This document shows positions 8,750 to 16,880 of a DNA stretch of 53,678 bases, piece by piece. The translations under genes and the position numbers were made by a program. The DNA is taken from positions 1 to 53,678 of the forward strand of contig JAHCSU010000465.1 of NCBI GenBank assembly GCA_023522315.1, written 5' to 3'. A model generated the notes under the pieces. That model saw nothing but the letters and a program-made list of their open reading frames with translations. It was not told where the DNA came from and searched no databases. The first letter of the stretch is position 1. Each line of letters begins with the position of its first letter. This DNA comes from Nostoc sp. CCCryo 231-06 (lineage in GTDB: Bacteria; Cyanobacteriota; Cyanobacteriia; Cyanobacteriales; Nostocaceae).

Positions 8750-9032
8750 CAATAGGTTTGACTACGCGTAGACGCGGAGCGGCTTGTCGTAGACATCGCA
8801 CCCCTAAACTATAATTTTATCGGCTTTTTTAAGGCAAATTTTTGACTTGACTGGAAGTATCACAACGCACATTCCGCACCCCCAACTGTCAAAAAAGACT
8901 CCCAAGAGAAAAAATCGGGGATTGCCAATTTAATTAAATCAACCTAACGAGTAAGACGAAATCCTCAAAAAGCTGTTACTTAATAACTAGTGACTTTTTG
9001 CCAAACATGATTTTGATAGCAGACGAATTGTG
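8750..9032. other. ndhD1 upstream region with interspersed palindromic repeat
   Basis: A repeat of the family ending GTCGTAGACATCGC lies at about 8760-8800. The remainder up to the ndhD1 start is AT-rich and should hold its promoter. I could not define boxes with confidence. The whole spacer 8584-9032 holds no gene. Confidence 0.5.
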
Positions 9033-10610
9033 ATGAATACAGCTAATTTTCCGTGGCTGACGACGATTATTCTGTTGCCGATAGCCGCCTCACTACTGAT
9101 TCCCATCATCCCGGATAAAGAAGGCAAAACAGTGCGCTGGTACTCCCTCATCGTAGGGCTGATAGATTTTGCACTAATTGTTTATGCTTTTTATACTGGG
9201 TATGATTTCTCCAATCCAGATTTGCAGTTGGTGGAAAGTTACCCCTGGGTACCCCAACTAGATTTGAATTGGTCAGTAGGGGCAGATGGCTTATCCATGC
9301 CCCTAATTATTTTGACTGGATTCATTACCACGCTGGCGATTTTAGCAGCTTGGCCTGTTACCTTCAAGCCGAAGCTATTTTACTTCTTGATTTTGGCGAT
9401 GTATGGCGGTCAGATTGCCGTGTTCGCCGTCCAGGATATGCTGTTATTTTTCCTGGTGTGGGAACTGGAACTAGTACCGATATACTTTCTGCTGTCGATT
9501 TGGGGAGGCAAAAGGCGGCAATATGCAGCGACCAAATTTATTTTATACACCGCCGGGGGTTCGCTGTTTATTTTGCTGTCTGCCCTGACAATGGGATTTT
9601 ACGGCGATACGGTGACATTCGATATGCGATCGCTCGCCTTAAAAGACTTTGCCCTCAATTTCCAACTTGCCGCCTATGCTGGCTTCCTGATTGCCTACGC
9701 CGTCAAGTTGCCGATTATTCCCTTGCACACCTGGCTACCTGATGCCCACGGTGAAGCTACAGCGCCCGTACACATGTTATTGGCAGGTATTCTCTTGAAA
9801 ATGGGCGGTTACGCCTTAATTAGGATGAATGCCCAAATGCTCCCCGATGCCCACGCTTATTTTGCACCAGTGTTGGTGGTTTTGGGGGTAGTTAATATCA
9901 TCTACGCTGCCTTGACATCCTTTGCCCAGCGCAACCTGAAGCGAAAAATTGCCTACTCCTCAATTTCCCACATGGGCTTTGTGATGATTGGGATTGCCTC
10001 CTTCACCGATTTGGGATTGAGTGGGGCAGTGTTGCAAATGGTTTCCCACGGATTAATTGGGGCGAGTTTGTTCTTTTTAGTTGGCGCAACTTACGATCGC
10101 ACACACACCCTGATGTTGGATGAAATGGGCGGTGTTGCGAAAAGAATGCCGAAGATTTTCGCCATGTTCACCACCTGTTCGATGGCTTCTTTGGCGCTGC
10201 CAGGGATGAGCGGTTTCGTGGCAGAATTAATGGTATTTGTTGGGTTTGCTACTAGCGATGCTTATAGCTCTACCTTCAAAGTCATTATGGTATTCTTGAT
10301 GGCAGTGGGAGTAATTTTAACTCCAATTTATCTGCTGTCGATGTTGCGAGAAATTTTCTACGGTGAAGAGAACAAGGAATTAGTTTCTCACCAAGCTTTA
10401 ATAGATGCTGAACCCCGTGAAGTATTTATCATTGCTTGTTTGTTAATTCCAATTATTGGTATTGGTTTCTATCCAAAATTGCTGACTCAAATGTATGACG
10501 CTACAACTGTACAATTGACAGCAAGATTGCGTGATTCTGTGCCAACATTAGCACTGCAAAAAGACGATGCACTAAAGGTTTCTTTGAGTGCGCCTCAAAT
10601 TGGTAATTAA
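9033..10610 (+). CDS. ndhD: NAD(P)H-quinone oxidoreductase subunit 4, NdhD1
   Basis: A 525-residue, roughly 14-helix NuoM-type antiporter subunit of NDH-1 (ATG at 9033; a GTG directly before is also in frame). Family motifs include [20 protein letters not shown], the [18 protein letters not shown] helix, and [12 protein letters not shown]. It is closest to NdhD1, which pairs with NdhF1 in the respiratory and cyclic-flow complex. It ends with its own terminator. In the usual cyanobacterial arrangement it follows ndhF1 directly. Here a TA remnant and a MITE intervene, but the coding sequence itself looks intact. Confidence 0.95.
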   Translation: MNTANFPWLTTIILLPIAASLLIPIIPDKEGKTVRWYSLIVGLIDFALIVYAFYTGYDFSNPDLQLVESYPWVPQLDLNWSVGADGLSMPLIILTGFITTLAILAAWPVTFKPKLFYFLILAMYGGQIAVFAVQDMLLFFLVWELELVPIYFLLSIWGGKRRQYAATKFILYTAGGSLFILLSALTMGFYGDTVTFDMRSLALKDFALNFQLAAYAGFLIAYAVKLPIIPLHTWLPDAHGEATAPVHMLLAGILLKMGGYALIRMNAQMLPDAHAYFAPVLVVLGVVNIIYAALTSFAQRNLKRKIAYSSISHMGFVMIGIASFTDLGLSGAVLQMVSHGLIGASLFFLVGATYDRTHTLMLDEMGGVAKRMPKIFAMFTTCSMASLALPGMSGFVAELMVFVGFATSDAYSSTFKVIMVFLMAVGVILTPIYLLSMLREIFYGEENKELVSHQALIDAEPREVFIIACLLIPIIGIGFYPKLLTQMYDATTVQLTARLRDSVPTLALQKDDALKVSLSAPQIGN

Positions 10611-10655
10611 GTAGCGATCGCTAGTTTAGTTGAGTTTAAATATTTATTGCTTTGA

Positions 10656-10681
10656 GGGCGGGTTTTCTACCTGCCCTTTTT
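10656..10681 (+). terminator. Rho-independent terminator after ndhD1
   Basis: GGGCGGG (10656-10662) pairs with CCTGCCC (10670-10676), allowing one G-T pair, and is followed by TTTTT. Confidence 0.75.
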
Positions 10682-10777
10682 GTTACTCACTTGAAACGTT
10701 TTAATTGAGTAAAGTAAAAAACCTGTATGGGGTAAGTGAGTAAATGTATTTTTTACAATTATTCTAAAAATAGATTA

Positions 10778-11744
10778 TTAAGCTAATAGATTTGTTTGCA
10801 ACCAGTGAAGTAAATCTTCCATAGCAGTAAAATCTAACAAAGCTTCGCCAAGGGTTTCTAATTGATTTAAAGAAAGAGATTGGATACGCTCTTGCAATTC
10901 TGGTGATAATTCTCCTACTCGTCTTTGTAGTAACCTTAAAATAAGCCGTTGTTCACCTTTTTGCTCCCCTTCTTGTTTTCCGCGCTCGTAGCCGATGCGC
11001 TCACCTGTAGTTACATATCTCATAGTCCGCTCCTGCTCAAATTGTTTAAACTCTTCCCAAAACTGATTTTCTAATGCTTTTGGTAATATCATAACCCAAT
11101 CGATAAATCGATAGAGGTTGCGAATATCCTGTTCTTCTAAGCCCAAATCATATAACCTGCGAATTAAGCTAAATTTCCATATTTTGCGTTGTTCGGGTGA
11201 TGAACGCGTCTGCTGCGTTTTCAAATGCGCCATGACGACGGTTGCAAATGGATTATCGCTATTTTCTAACTCGTAAAATCGATTTTCGTAATCTAAAAGT
11301 TTAATACTGCCAAATTCAAAAGTTAAGCGAGTATTGGGATAATTGTAACTGTAAATACTTGGTCGCCATTCGCGGTTTGGATCGCAGAGAATTGCAAGGC
11401 TTATTGCTGGTCGATCAAAGCGGTCAAATATGCGAAAATTATAGGTAAACATCCGCTTGCTAAAGTTATCTTCTTTTTGTGCCTGAATTTCAACATGAAT
11501 TAATAACCAAAGTTCTTCCCCTTGGGTTTGCCAAACTTTGACTAATTGATCGGCATATCTCTTACCCTGTTCAGCTTCACGAGCAAGTTGATTGAAATTC
11601 TTTATCTAAAAATTCGTAGGGACGTTCCCAATCAATTAATGCAGAAGTTTCTGGAAAAAAGAAATGCATTGCTTGGGGAAAATAAGCTTCGATAATTTCT
11701 TTCCAAGGGCTATCAAAATCAGCGCGGTCATTAACATTTGTCAT
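10778..11744 (-). pseudogene. Rpn-family PD-(D/E)XK nuclease with DUF4351, single-base frameshift
   Basis: The gene starts at 11744 (MTNVNDRADFDSPWKEIIEA) and reads as a Rpn/PDDEXK-type putative transposase-nuclease to ALIDWERPYEFLDKEF, then stops early. Removing one base near 11591 gives QLAREAEQGKRYADQ and the nuclease core ELWLLIHVEIQAQKED, in frame with the remaining 224 codons. These carry MFTYNFRIFDRF, a Lys/Glu/Gly-rich linker and a C-terminal DUF4351 helix bundle (QRRVGELSPELQERIQSLSL). Total length without the extra base is 321 residues, the normal size. Such genes promote recombination in E. coli Rpn studies and are multicopy in cyanobacteria. Confidence 0.82.
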
Positions 11745-12118
11745 GAATTAATTCAGATAATAATTTTGAAAAAATCCTAACATTGAGTTTTGCTTTGCTC
11801 AACGATAGCATTAATAAATCATGCGTTAAAACTGTGCTGACATTAGCAAAACAAAAAAATATTAAATTATTTATTGTGGGGTGGGCAACATGAGCGCCCA
11901 GTTTATATGGCGGGCGAGACGCCCACCCCACAAGATTGGATAATTTATTTATTGGAGTTTCCTTAGATAGAGTCTGTGAATACTGAGGAAAAATTCACAG
12001 GCGATGTCTACGACGGGCTATTCGGCGTCACTAAAAATGGTTCTTTATTGTTGCGCTGCGATCGCACATCAATAGATTACGTACAATCTATCTAGAATCA
12101 GATTTAGGAAAACCGCTC
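11745..12118. repeat. Spacer with GTGGGGTGGGC palindrome and GATGTCTACGACGGGC repeat
   Basis: GTGGGGTGGGC (11876-11886) and GCCCACCCCAC (11921-11931) form the arms of a palindromic element of about 56 bp. Its core resembles the middle of the MITE at 17520-17618. At about 12001-12027 lies a copy of the interspersed GCGATGTCTACGACGGGC family. A short frame antisense to this palindrome is not considered a gene. The upstream region of the Uma2 gene follows. Confidence 0.6.
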
Positions 12119-12841
12119 ATGTTAAACTACAATCCGTTGCATTGTTTGCCATCTTCCGAAGAATTACCCGACTCAGATGATACTGCTGTGGATAATGAAC
12201 TCCAAAATTTAATTCCCGGCTTGCTGAAAACGACACTGGCTTTGGTTTGGTGCGATCGCTGGGATTGGTTCTTTGGTGTTGATATGGGTATTTATTTTGA
12301 CCCCAACAAACCAGCTATTGTCCCTGATGGGTTTCTCAGCTTAGGAGTTAAACGCTTCATTGATGAGGACTTGCGCCTAAGTTATGTGCTGTGGGAAGAA
12401 AAGAAGCAGCCAATCTTAGCGCTAGAAGTTGTTTCCCAAATATATCGGGAAGAATATAGCACCAAAAAAGAACTCTATGCCAAAGAATTAGGAATTTTGT
12501 ACTACGTTGTATATAGTCCCCTTCGTCGTAAAAATCCACCTTTGGAGGTGTATCACCTAGTTGATGGGGAATATATTTTAATGTCAGGAAATCCCGTTTG
12601 GCTACCAGAGATTGGTTTAGGAATTGGGGGAGAACGGGGAATTTATCAAGGTATCGTGCGGGAGTGGTTGTATTGGTATGACGAAGAAGGGCAAAAATTG
12701 CTGACACCAGAAGAACGCATTAGGGAAGCGGAAGAACGCACAGCTTTTGAAGAACAGCGACGTGTGGAAGCAGAACAACAGGTGAAAATGTTAGCGGAAA
12801 GGTTGAAGGCGCTTGGTGTCGATCCAGAAAGTTTCTCATAG
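12119..12841 (+). CDS. Uma2-family (DUF820) putative endonuclease
   Basis: A 240-residue PD-(D/E)XK protein of the Uma2 family, expanded in cyanobacteria. The fold marks are all present: IVPDGFLSLG (first acidic residue), ILALEVVSQ (second acidic residue) and the KKELYAKELGILYYVVYSP strand-helix with Lys/Tyr. The C terminus after about residue 198 is a charged helix (EERIREAEERTAFEEQRRVE), likely a coiled coil. Function is unproven; some members sit in mobile regions. It is intact, unlike several neighbours. Confidence 0.85.
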   Translation: MLNYNPLHCLPSSEELPDSDDTAVDNELQNLIPGLLKTTLALVWCDRWDWFFGVDMGIYFDPNKPAIVPDGFLSLGVKRFIDEDLRLSYVLWEEKKQPILALEVVSQIYREEYSTKKELYAKELGILYYVVYSPLRRKNPPLEVYHLVDGEYILMSGNPVWLPEIGLGIGGERGIYQGIVREWLYWYDEEGQKLLTPEERIREAEERTAFEEQRRVEAEQQVKMLAERLKALGVDPESFS

Positions 12842-12991
12842 ATTCACCAAATTTCGGAATTTTTGCTGCCTTAATGTTAATTAACTTGCTGGTTAGGGAA
12901 TTATATCTATTAAGTAACTCATAGCTTGATGGTACAAATCGCAAAGGCTGGTTGCTCAATAAATATATTTACCAAAACCTGCATCAAAAAT

Positions 12992-13723
12992 ATGGAAGTT
13001 AAATTAGGATTTGGAGCAGTCCCAAAACCTCAATATGTTTTTGTCAGCAAAGAATCGGATCACTGCTGGTATATGCTATCCGATGATACAAGACAAATCG
13101 CAATTTATCAGAGAGCCTTGACTGGGGTGATAACAGGGATAGAAGTTAATAAAAAAGTGGAAACTTCACATGGAGAAACAGAAAAAACTGATTTACATAT
13201 TCTGGCAGACAAACCTTATGTTATTCGCTCAGGAAGTGAATCTTATTTTTCTAAAAGTTTGTTGCTTTCACTTGATGCCCTGACTACTGAACAATTGCAT
13301 CATCCACTGACGATCGCAGTCAGTCCTGGAGAGAAAAAAATTGTATTTTGTACAATTTATAATCCGGTAAGTTATCGTTCTATAGATGTTAGTTGGGATG
13401 GACATAATGAAATTGATTTGCAAGTTTTAGGGCAAAAAGTTAGTTTAAAAATTAATAGAATTCAAAATTTAAATCAAGAGAAAATCCAAATATCTGCTAA
13501 TATAACGGCATCAGAAATTCATGCAGTTTTGATAGCTCAAAGTGACACATATTTAGCCCAATTAAATTGGACTCCAGAGCAGGGAAGGGAGTATTTGCAG
13601 CAAAAATATGGCAAGCGATGTCTACGACGGGCTACGCCTACGCGTCTACAACTCACTGATACAGAAATTTTGGATTTCATTGATTATCTGCAAGCAAAAC
13701 TAACCCAAAGCTGCCCAACTTAG
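12992..13723 (+). CDS. Uncharacterised protein with an interspersed repeat read in frame
   Basis: A 243-residue protein from the ATG at 12992 (MEVKLGFGAVPKPQYVFVSK); longer in-frame starts at 12926 and 12929 look less natural. It is polar, rich in predicted strands (about residues 20-210), and has no recognised family or membrane segment. The C terminus (LTDTEILDFIDYLQAKL) looks like a helix. Bases 13615-13649 are a copy of the GCGATGTCTACGACGGGC interspersed repeat, translated as about twelve residues (CLRRATPTRL) without breaking the frame. That segment is probably a late insertion. No operon partner is evident. Confidence 0.6.
   Translation: MEVKLGFGAVPKPQYVFVSKESDHCWYMLSDDTRQIAIYQRALTGVITGIEVNKKVETSHGETEKTDLHILADKPYVIRSGSESYFSKSLLLSLDALTTEQLHHPLTIAVSPGEKKIVFCTIYNPVSYRSIDVSWDGHNEIDLQVLGQKVSLKINRIQNLNQEKIQISANITASEIHAVLIAQSDTYLAQLNWTPEQGREYLQQKYGKRCLRRATPTRLQLTDTEILDFIDYLQAKLTQSCPT
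13615..13649. repeat. Interspersed palindromic repeat inside a coding region
   Basis: GCGATGTCTACGACGGGCT followed by ACGCCTACGCGTCTAC. Related copies lie at about 8760-8800, 12001-12027, 14786-14811, 46828-46856 and 46889-46908, all in spacers. This one is inside an open reading frame and adds about a dozen codons. Confidence 0.75.
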
Positions 13724-13792
13724 CTGCTTTTGGGTTAGTCTGCGATAACTGCGATCGCACAGGGACTGTAGTTGCCAAAAATACATAAATTG

Positions 13793-14164
13793 CTATGAGG
13801 CAGATGATGTATCCAGTGATGTTTTAGAAGCATCTAACTCAGCTAGAGCTATTTTGACACACGCACGAACACCTTTCCAATCAAGTTCTGACAACTGACC
13901 AATCAAAACCAAATTAGCAGAGGGTGGTAGGGTGACTATGAAACTTCTGAAAATAGACGCAACTCGCAATCCTGCTGCTGCCCAATCGTGAAGTGCATAG
14001 TCAGTAATTCCAAGGGCAGTTGTCTGAGTAGTGATCAGTCCGATGATCACATCGGGACGCGTTGCGTGATAACTGGCGGATGACAGAACTACAGCAGGAC
14101 GACGCTTAATACCAGTAACACCAGGAAAATTAACTGTGACTACATCACCGGGATTGAATGTCAC
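13793..14164 (-). CDS. MazF/PemK-type toxin (mRNA interferase)
   Basis: A 123-residue PemK/MazF-fold protein. The N terminus FNPGDVVTVNFPGVTGIKRR is the usual MazF start strand, with the conserved RPAVVLSS strand and TTALGITDY region after it. Homologues cleave RNA at short sequences and arrest growth. It starts with GTG at 14164 and overlaps the last base of the antitoxin stop, so translation is coupled. The C-terminal tail is Ser/Ala-rich. This pair is intact and is the only clearly complete toxin-antitoxin unit in the 8-18 kb zone. Confidence 0.85.
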   Translation of the reverse strand: MTFNPGDVVTVNFPGVTGIKRRPAVVLSSASYHATRPDVIIGLITTQTTALGITDYALHDWAAAGLRVASIFRSFIVTLPPSANLVLIGQLSELDWKGVRACVKIALAELDASKTSLDTSSAS

Positions 14165-14385
14165 TAAGCTGTCTCCTCACTTTCAGGGAAAATTGAGACT
14201 GCGTACTGTAAGGAGAAGGATGCTAAATCAAGCTGATCTTGCTCAGTCCAAGTATCACTTTGGTCGATGATGGACAAGTTTTGCTGGACTAGTTCATTCA
14301 GAATCAGGGTTGCCAAGCGCAGCTGTTCAGTCGGTGATAAGTTACAAACAACTTGGCTATATATTTCTTGGGCTTTATTGGACAT
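14164..14385 (-). CDS. Antitoxin partner of the MazF-like toxin
   Basis: A 73-residue acidic, helical protein (MSNKAQEIYSQVVCNLSPTE, then QLRLATLILNELVQQNL), upstream of and one-base overlapping with the toxin gene. Its arrangement, size and acidity fit an antitoxin. The N-terminal helix resembles small cyanobacterial antitoxins beside PemK toxins, but I cannot name a family. A GGAGGATTAATT stretch just upstream provides a strong ribosome-binding site. Confidence 0.75.
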   Translation of the reverse strand: MSNKAQEIYSQVVCNLSPTEQLRLATLILNELVQQNLSIIDQSDTWTEQDQLDLASFSLQYAVSIFPESEETA

Positions 14386-14496
14386 AATTAATCCTCCTGT
14401 CCTTCATCCTAACAGTTGTGATGCCTACGGCAAGGTGCTAGAAAGCGTCTACACACAAGTAGTCTAGAATCAATCTACAGTGATAAGCGATCGCTT

Positions 14497-14667
14497 TTAA
14501 TCCAAATCTTCTTCGGTAAGTCCAACTTCCAACCAACCTTGAATTGCATCTTGCAGCATCTCTAATAGATGTTCGTAGCTGTCTCCCCAAGTGTGACATC
14601 CTGGTAGGGCTGGTACAGAGGCACACCACACACCGTCTTCTTGCCAGATAACTGCTTTAATTTTCAT
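14497..14667 (-). CDS. HicB-type antitoxin-like protein, orphan
   Basis: A 56-residue protein from ATG at 14667: MKIKAVIWQEDGVWCASVPA, then LPGCHTWGDSYEHLLEMLQD and an AIQGWLE helix, ending LTEEDLD. This is the UPF0150/HicB partial RNase-H fold, with the typical W-x-ED-G-x-W-x-A-x-V-P-x-LPGC-x-T-x-GD pattern. HicB normally partners a short HicA toxin; none lies on either side. The HicB lacks a DNA-binding tail. It may be a lone remnant or act in trans on another HicA. A 63-codon frame over the same bases is its shadow. Confidence 0.8.
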   Translation of the reverse strand: MKIKAVIWQEDGVWCASVPALPGCHTWGDSYEHLLEMLQDAIQGWLEVGLTEEDLD

Positions 14668-15002
14668 TGCCAATCATCTCCACAAGACTGCGACTAATAT
14701 TTTATCGCCTTTTCACTGTACTGAGGTTTTCGTTGAGAATAACAGCGCGATCGCAGAATTATCACAATTTGCAGCGACTACTTGCGACGCAGCCCGTCGT
14801 AGACATCGCTTTACCTGTGATGAGCGATCGCACTCAACACGAAAAGGATTGACAACTGCATCCATCGCAGTCTCAAATTTATACCTTCTGAATGTTAGTT
14901 AATTGGTATCTCTGGGAAACATAAGTATAAGGTAATGCTTTATTTTGATATTTAACCCGTAGACAAGTACTAACCAAATACTAATCACATCAGGAGTATT
15001 TC
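14668..15002. other. Spacer upstream of the two-gene cassette
   Basis: Contains an inverted copy of the GTCGTAGACATCGC repeat (about 14786-14811) and several HIP1 cores. The sequence from about 14880 to 15002 is AT-rich and should carry the promoter of the cassette; AGGAG at about 14991-14995 is the ribosome-binding site for the gene at 15003. A 61-codon frame at 14667 has no coding signs. Confidence 0.5.
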
Positions 15003-15974
15003 ATGATTCCATTGATTTTAGGTGCTGCTGCTTTAGCTAGTGGAGCCTTCGGAGCAGTCAAGGGTGCTAAAGGCATTGGCAATATCAACCAGGCCAAGGA
15101 AATTGGTGAACAGGCTCAACAAAAACACGAAAGTAGCTTGCAAAACTTAAAAGCAGCCTGGGAAATTACCAACCAGTCAGCAGAAGTTTATGGCCAAATG
15201 CAGCTTCGTATCAAACAGGGTACAATTTCAAACTTTATAGCCTTTATTAAGAGAATTGGTCAGCGAGCTTCCCAAAATAATCTGGATATTCTAACTGGAT
15301 TAAACATCTCCACTCAGCAAATTCAGGAGTACAAAACAGAAGTTATCAAAGCTGAACAGTGGTTGAAAGGTGGTGTTTCAGCAGCCGTTGCAGCTTCAAC
15401 AGCAGGTTATGGCGCAATTACCTTAGCAAGGAGTATAGGTACAGCTCAAGTTTCCAAATTCTTTGGATTGTGGACTACTGAAGTTGCTGTCTCACAACTT
15501 GGTGGTGCAGCGGCTAGGAATGCAACTATAGCTTGGTTAGGTGGTAGTAGTATGGCGGTTGGTGGTGCTGTATTGGGAGGTATTACACTCGGGCCGGCGT
15601 TGATGGTTGGGGGTTTTCAACTTGCTGGTAAGGGTGAGGAAGCTTTGACTAAAGCACGAGAGTATGAGGCTAATGTCAACGTAGAGATTGCCAATATTGA
15701 AGCAGCTCAAGATTTTCTATTACAGGTTAAACGGCGAACAGTGGAACTGGCTAATTTAATGTGTAATTTAAACAACCGTGCTAAATCCGCACTTCAAGAG
15801 CTTGAAGCCCAACCTTTTAATCGCGATCGCGATGCTAGCAAATTTCAAGAGGTAGCACTTTTAATTAAAGCACTTGCAGAAATTATGAAAATTCCTATTT
15901 TAGATAATGAAGGACTGTTAAACCCTGCTACTTTAACCATCCAAGCTCAATACAAAACTCTGGGAGGTATTTAG
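15003..15974 (+). CDS. Uncharacterised protein with central glycine-rich membrane-active hairpin, cassette gene 1
   Basis: A 323-residue protein I cannot assign to a named family. It starts with a hydrophobic Gly/Ala segment (residues 2-24), then a helical stretch with heptad character (about 28-120). The centre (about 120-205) is strikingly Gly/Ala-rich, in two or three hydrophobic runs (GGVSAAVAASTAGYGAITLA; GGSSMAVGGAVLGGITLG), like glycine-zipper or pore-forming hairpins. A long amphipathic helix region ends the protein (EAQDFLLQVKRRTVELANLM type). AGGAG stands nine bases before the ATG. Two bases after its stop begins the second gene. The layout resembles helical bundles that insert hydrophobic hairpins into membranes, but that is inference from composition. 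Confidence 0.75.
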   Translation: MIPLILGAAALASGAFGAVKGAKGIGNINQAKEIGEQAQQKHESSLQNLKAAWEITNQSAEVYGQMQLRIKQGTISNFIAFIKRIGQRASQNNLDILTGLNISTQQIQEYKTEVIKAEQWLKGGVSAAVAASTAGYGAITLARSIGTAQVSKFFGLWTTEVAVSQLGGAAARNATIAWLGGSSMAVGGAVLGGITLGPALMVGGFQLAGKGEEALTKAREYEANVNVEIANIEAAQDFLLQVKRRTVELANLMCNLNNRAKSALQELEAQPFNRDRDASKFQEVALLIKALAEIMKIPILDNEGLLNPATLTIQAQYKTLGGI

Positions 15975-15976
15975 CA

Positions 15977-16468
15977 ATGGTTTTAGCAAGTATCGGTACA
16001 ATATGTACTGCGGTTAACGCCACAAAATCGTTAGTAAGCATTGTTTCTACTTACAAGCAAATTGGAGAGCAAGAACGGACTAAAAGGCGTGAGATAGCAG
16101 CTTTGGAAAAAACACAATGTGTTGATGCAGTTGCTTCAGCCTATACTGAATATAAAATAATTGCCGAACAAGAACAGACAAAGAGACGAGAGATTGAGGC
16201 TTGGGAAAAAGAAAAAATCACCAAGATTAACGCCCAGCGAGAGTTGCTAATGGCGTATCTAGATCGCTCTTTTGATGAACGTGCAGAAAACTTTCGCGCT
16301 TTGTTTGCTGTCGTTGATAATGCGATGGCATCCGGCAATAATGATCAACTAGCCCTTACCTTAAACTCAATCACAGAAATAGCTAAATCCTGCCCATTCA
16401 AAGAACTTGCAAATTTAGCTTCTGTTCGCGCCGCCCTAGATGATCCAGATCACGAATGGAAATTTTAA
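15977..16468 (+). CDS. Uncharacterised coiled-coil protein with internal EQEQTKRREI repeat, cassette gene 2
   Basis: A 163-residue protein two bases downstream of the previous gene, sharing its transcript. The N terminus is weakly hydrophobic (LASIGTICTAVNATKSLVSI). Two near-identical segments, EQERTKRREIAALEK and EQEQTKRREIEAWEK (about residues 32-75), are a tandem duplication within a charged helix. The C-terminal half has INAQRELLMAYLDRSFDERA, ENFRALFAVVDNAMASGNND and the end SVRAALDDPDHEWKF. I recall similar C termini in uncharacterised bacterial proteins found beside Gly-rich hydrophobic partners, so the pair is probably a conserved unit. No catalytic motif is visible. A terminator follows directly. 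Confidence 0.75.
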   Translation: MVLASIGTICTAVNATKSLVSIVSTYKQIGEQERTKRREIAALEKTQCVDAVASAYTEYKIIAEQEQTKRREIEAWEKEKITKINAQRELLMAYLDRSFDERAENFRALFAVVDNAMASGNNDQLALTLNSITEIAKSCPFKELANLASVRAALDDPDHEWKF

Positions 16469-16504
16469 TTTTATAACAGCGCGATCGCTCTCCTAAAATT
16501 TTTT

Positions 16505-16533
16505 AAAAAAGCTTGCGTTGGCAGGCTTTTTTT
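16505..16533 (+). terminator. Rho-independent terminator after the two-gene cassette
   Basis: AAAAAAGCTTGC (16505-16516) pairs with GCAGGCTTTTTT (about 16521-16532) with one G-T pair and a four-base loop, ending in a T run. It marks the end of the 15003-16468 transcript. Confidence 0.8.
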
Positions 16534-16611
16534 ATGTAGTGTGAGGCTTCCAAGCTACATGCGCTCTGAGAAAATAGCGATAATATATTGCAATACAACT
16601 TCTACAAAACG

Positions 16612-16853
16612 ATGAGCAAAGAAAATATTACATTTCGGATAGATACCGATCAGAAAGCTGCACTAGATGCGACAGCACCCTGAATGAATCGCGATCGCAG
16701 TTACGTACTGAATGAGGCAGTAGCCGCTTATCAGAGATGTATCAGTCGCAAATTGAGGAGATTCAAAACGGGGTTTCTGAAGCGGATGCTGGAGACTTTG
16801 CCAGTGATGAAGAAGTAAAAGCGACTTTTGCCAGACTAACCAATATATATTAA
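16612..16853 (+). pseudogene. Decayed ribbon-helix-helix (RelB/CopG-type) antitoxin
   Basis: From ATG at 16612 the frame reads MSKENITFRIDTDQKAALDA, the standard strand-helix start of an RHH antitoxin. It then hits TGA and continues in the same frame as MNRDRSYVLNEAVAAY. After that a net one-base loss near 16735 shifts the frame, and EMYQSQIEEIQNGVSEADAG then DFASDEEVKATFARL runs to TAA at 16851-16853. The reconstructed protein is about 80 residues, the normal size. Two independent lesions (stop plus frameshift) mean a genuine pseudogene. No RelE/ParE toxin follows. Confidence 0.8.
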
Positions 16854-16880
16854 GTGGCTACGTTACGCGCTTCATAGTTA

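Noticed and set aside
11731..11931. 66-codon minus-strand frame upstream of the Rpn gene
   Set aside because: It reads through a palindromic repeat and the start of the Rpn gene; no coding signs.
14438..14629. 63-codon minus-strand frame
   Set aside because: It is a shadow of the HicB-like gene in another frame; the HicB frame has clear family motifs.
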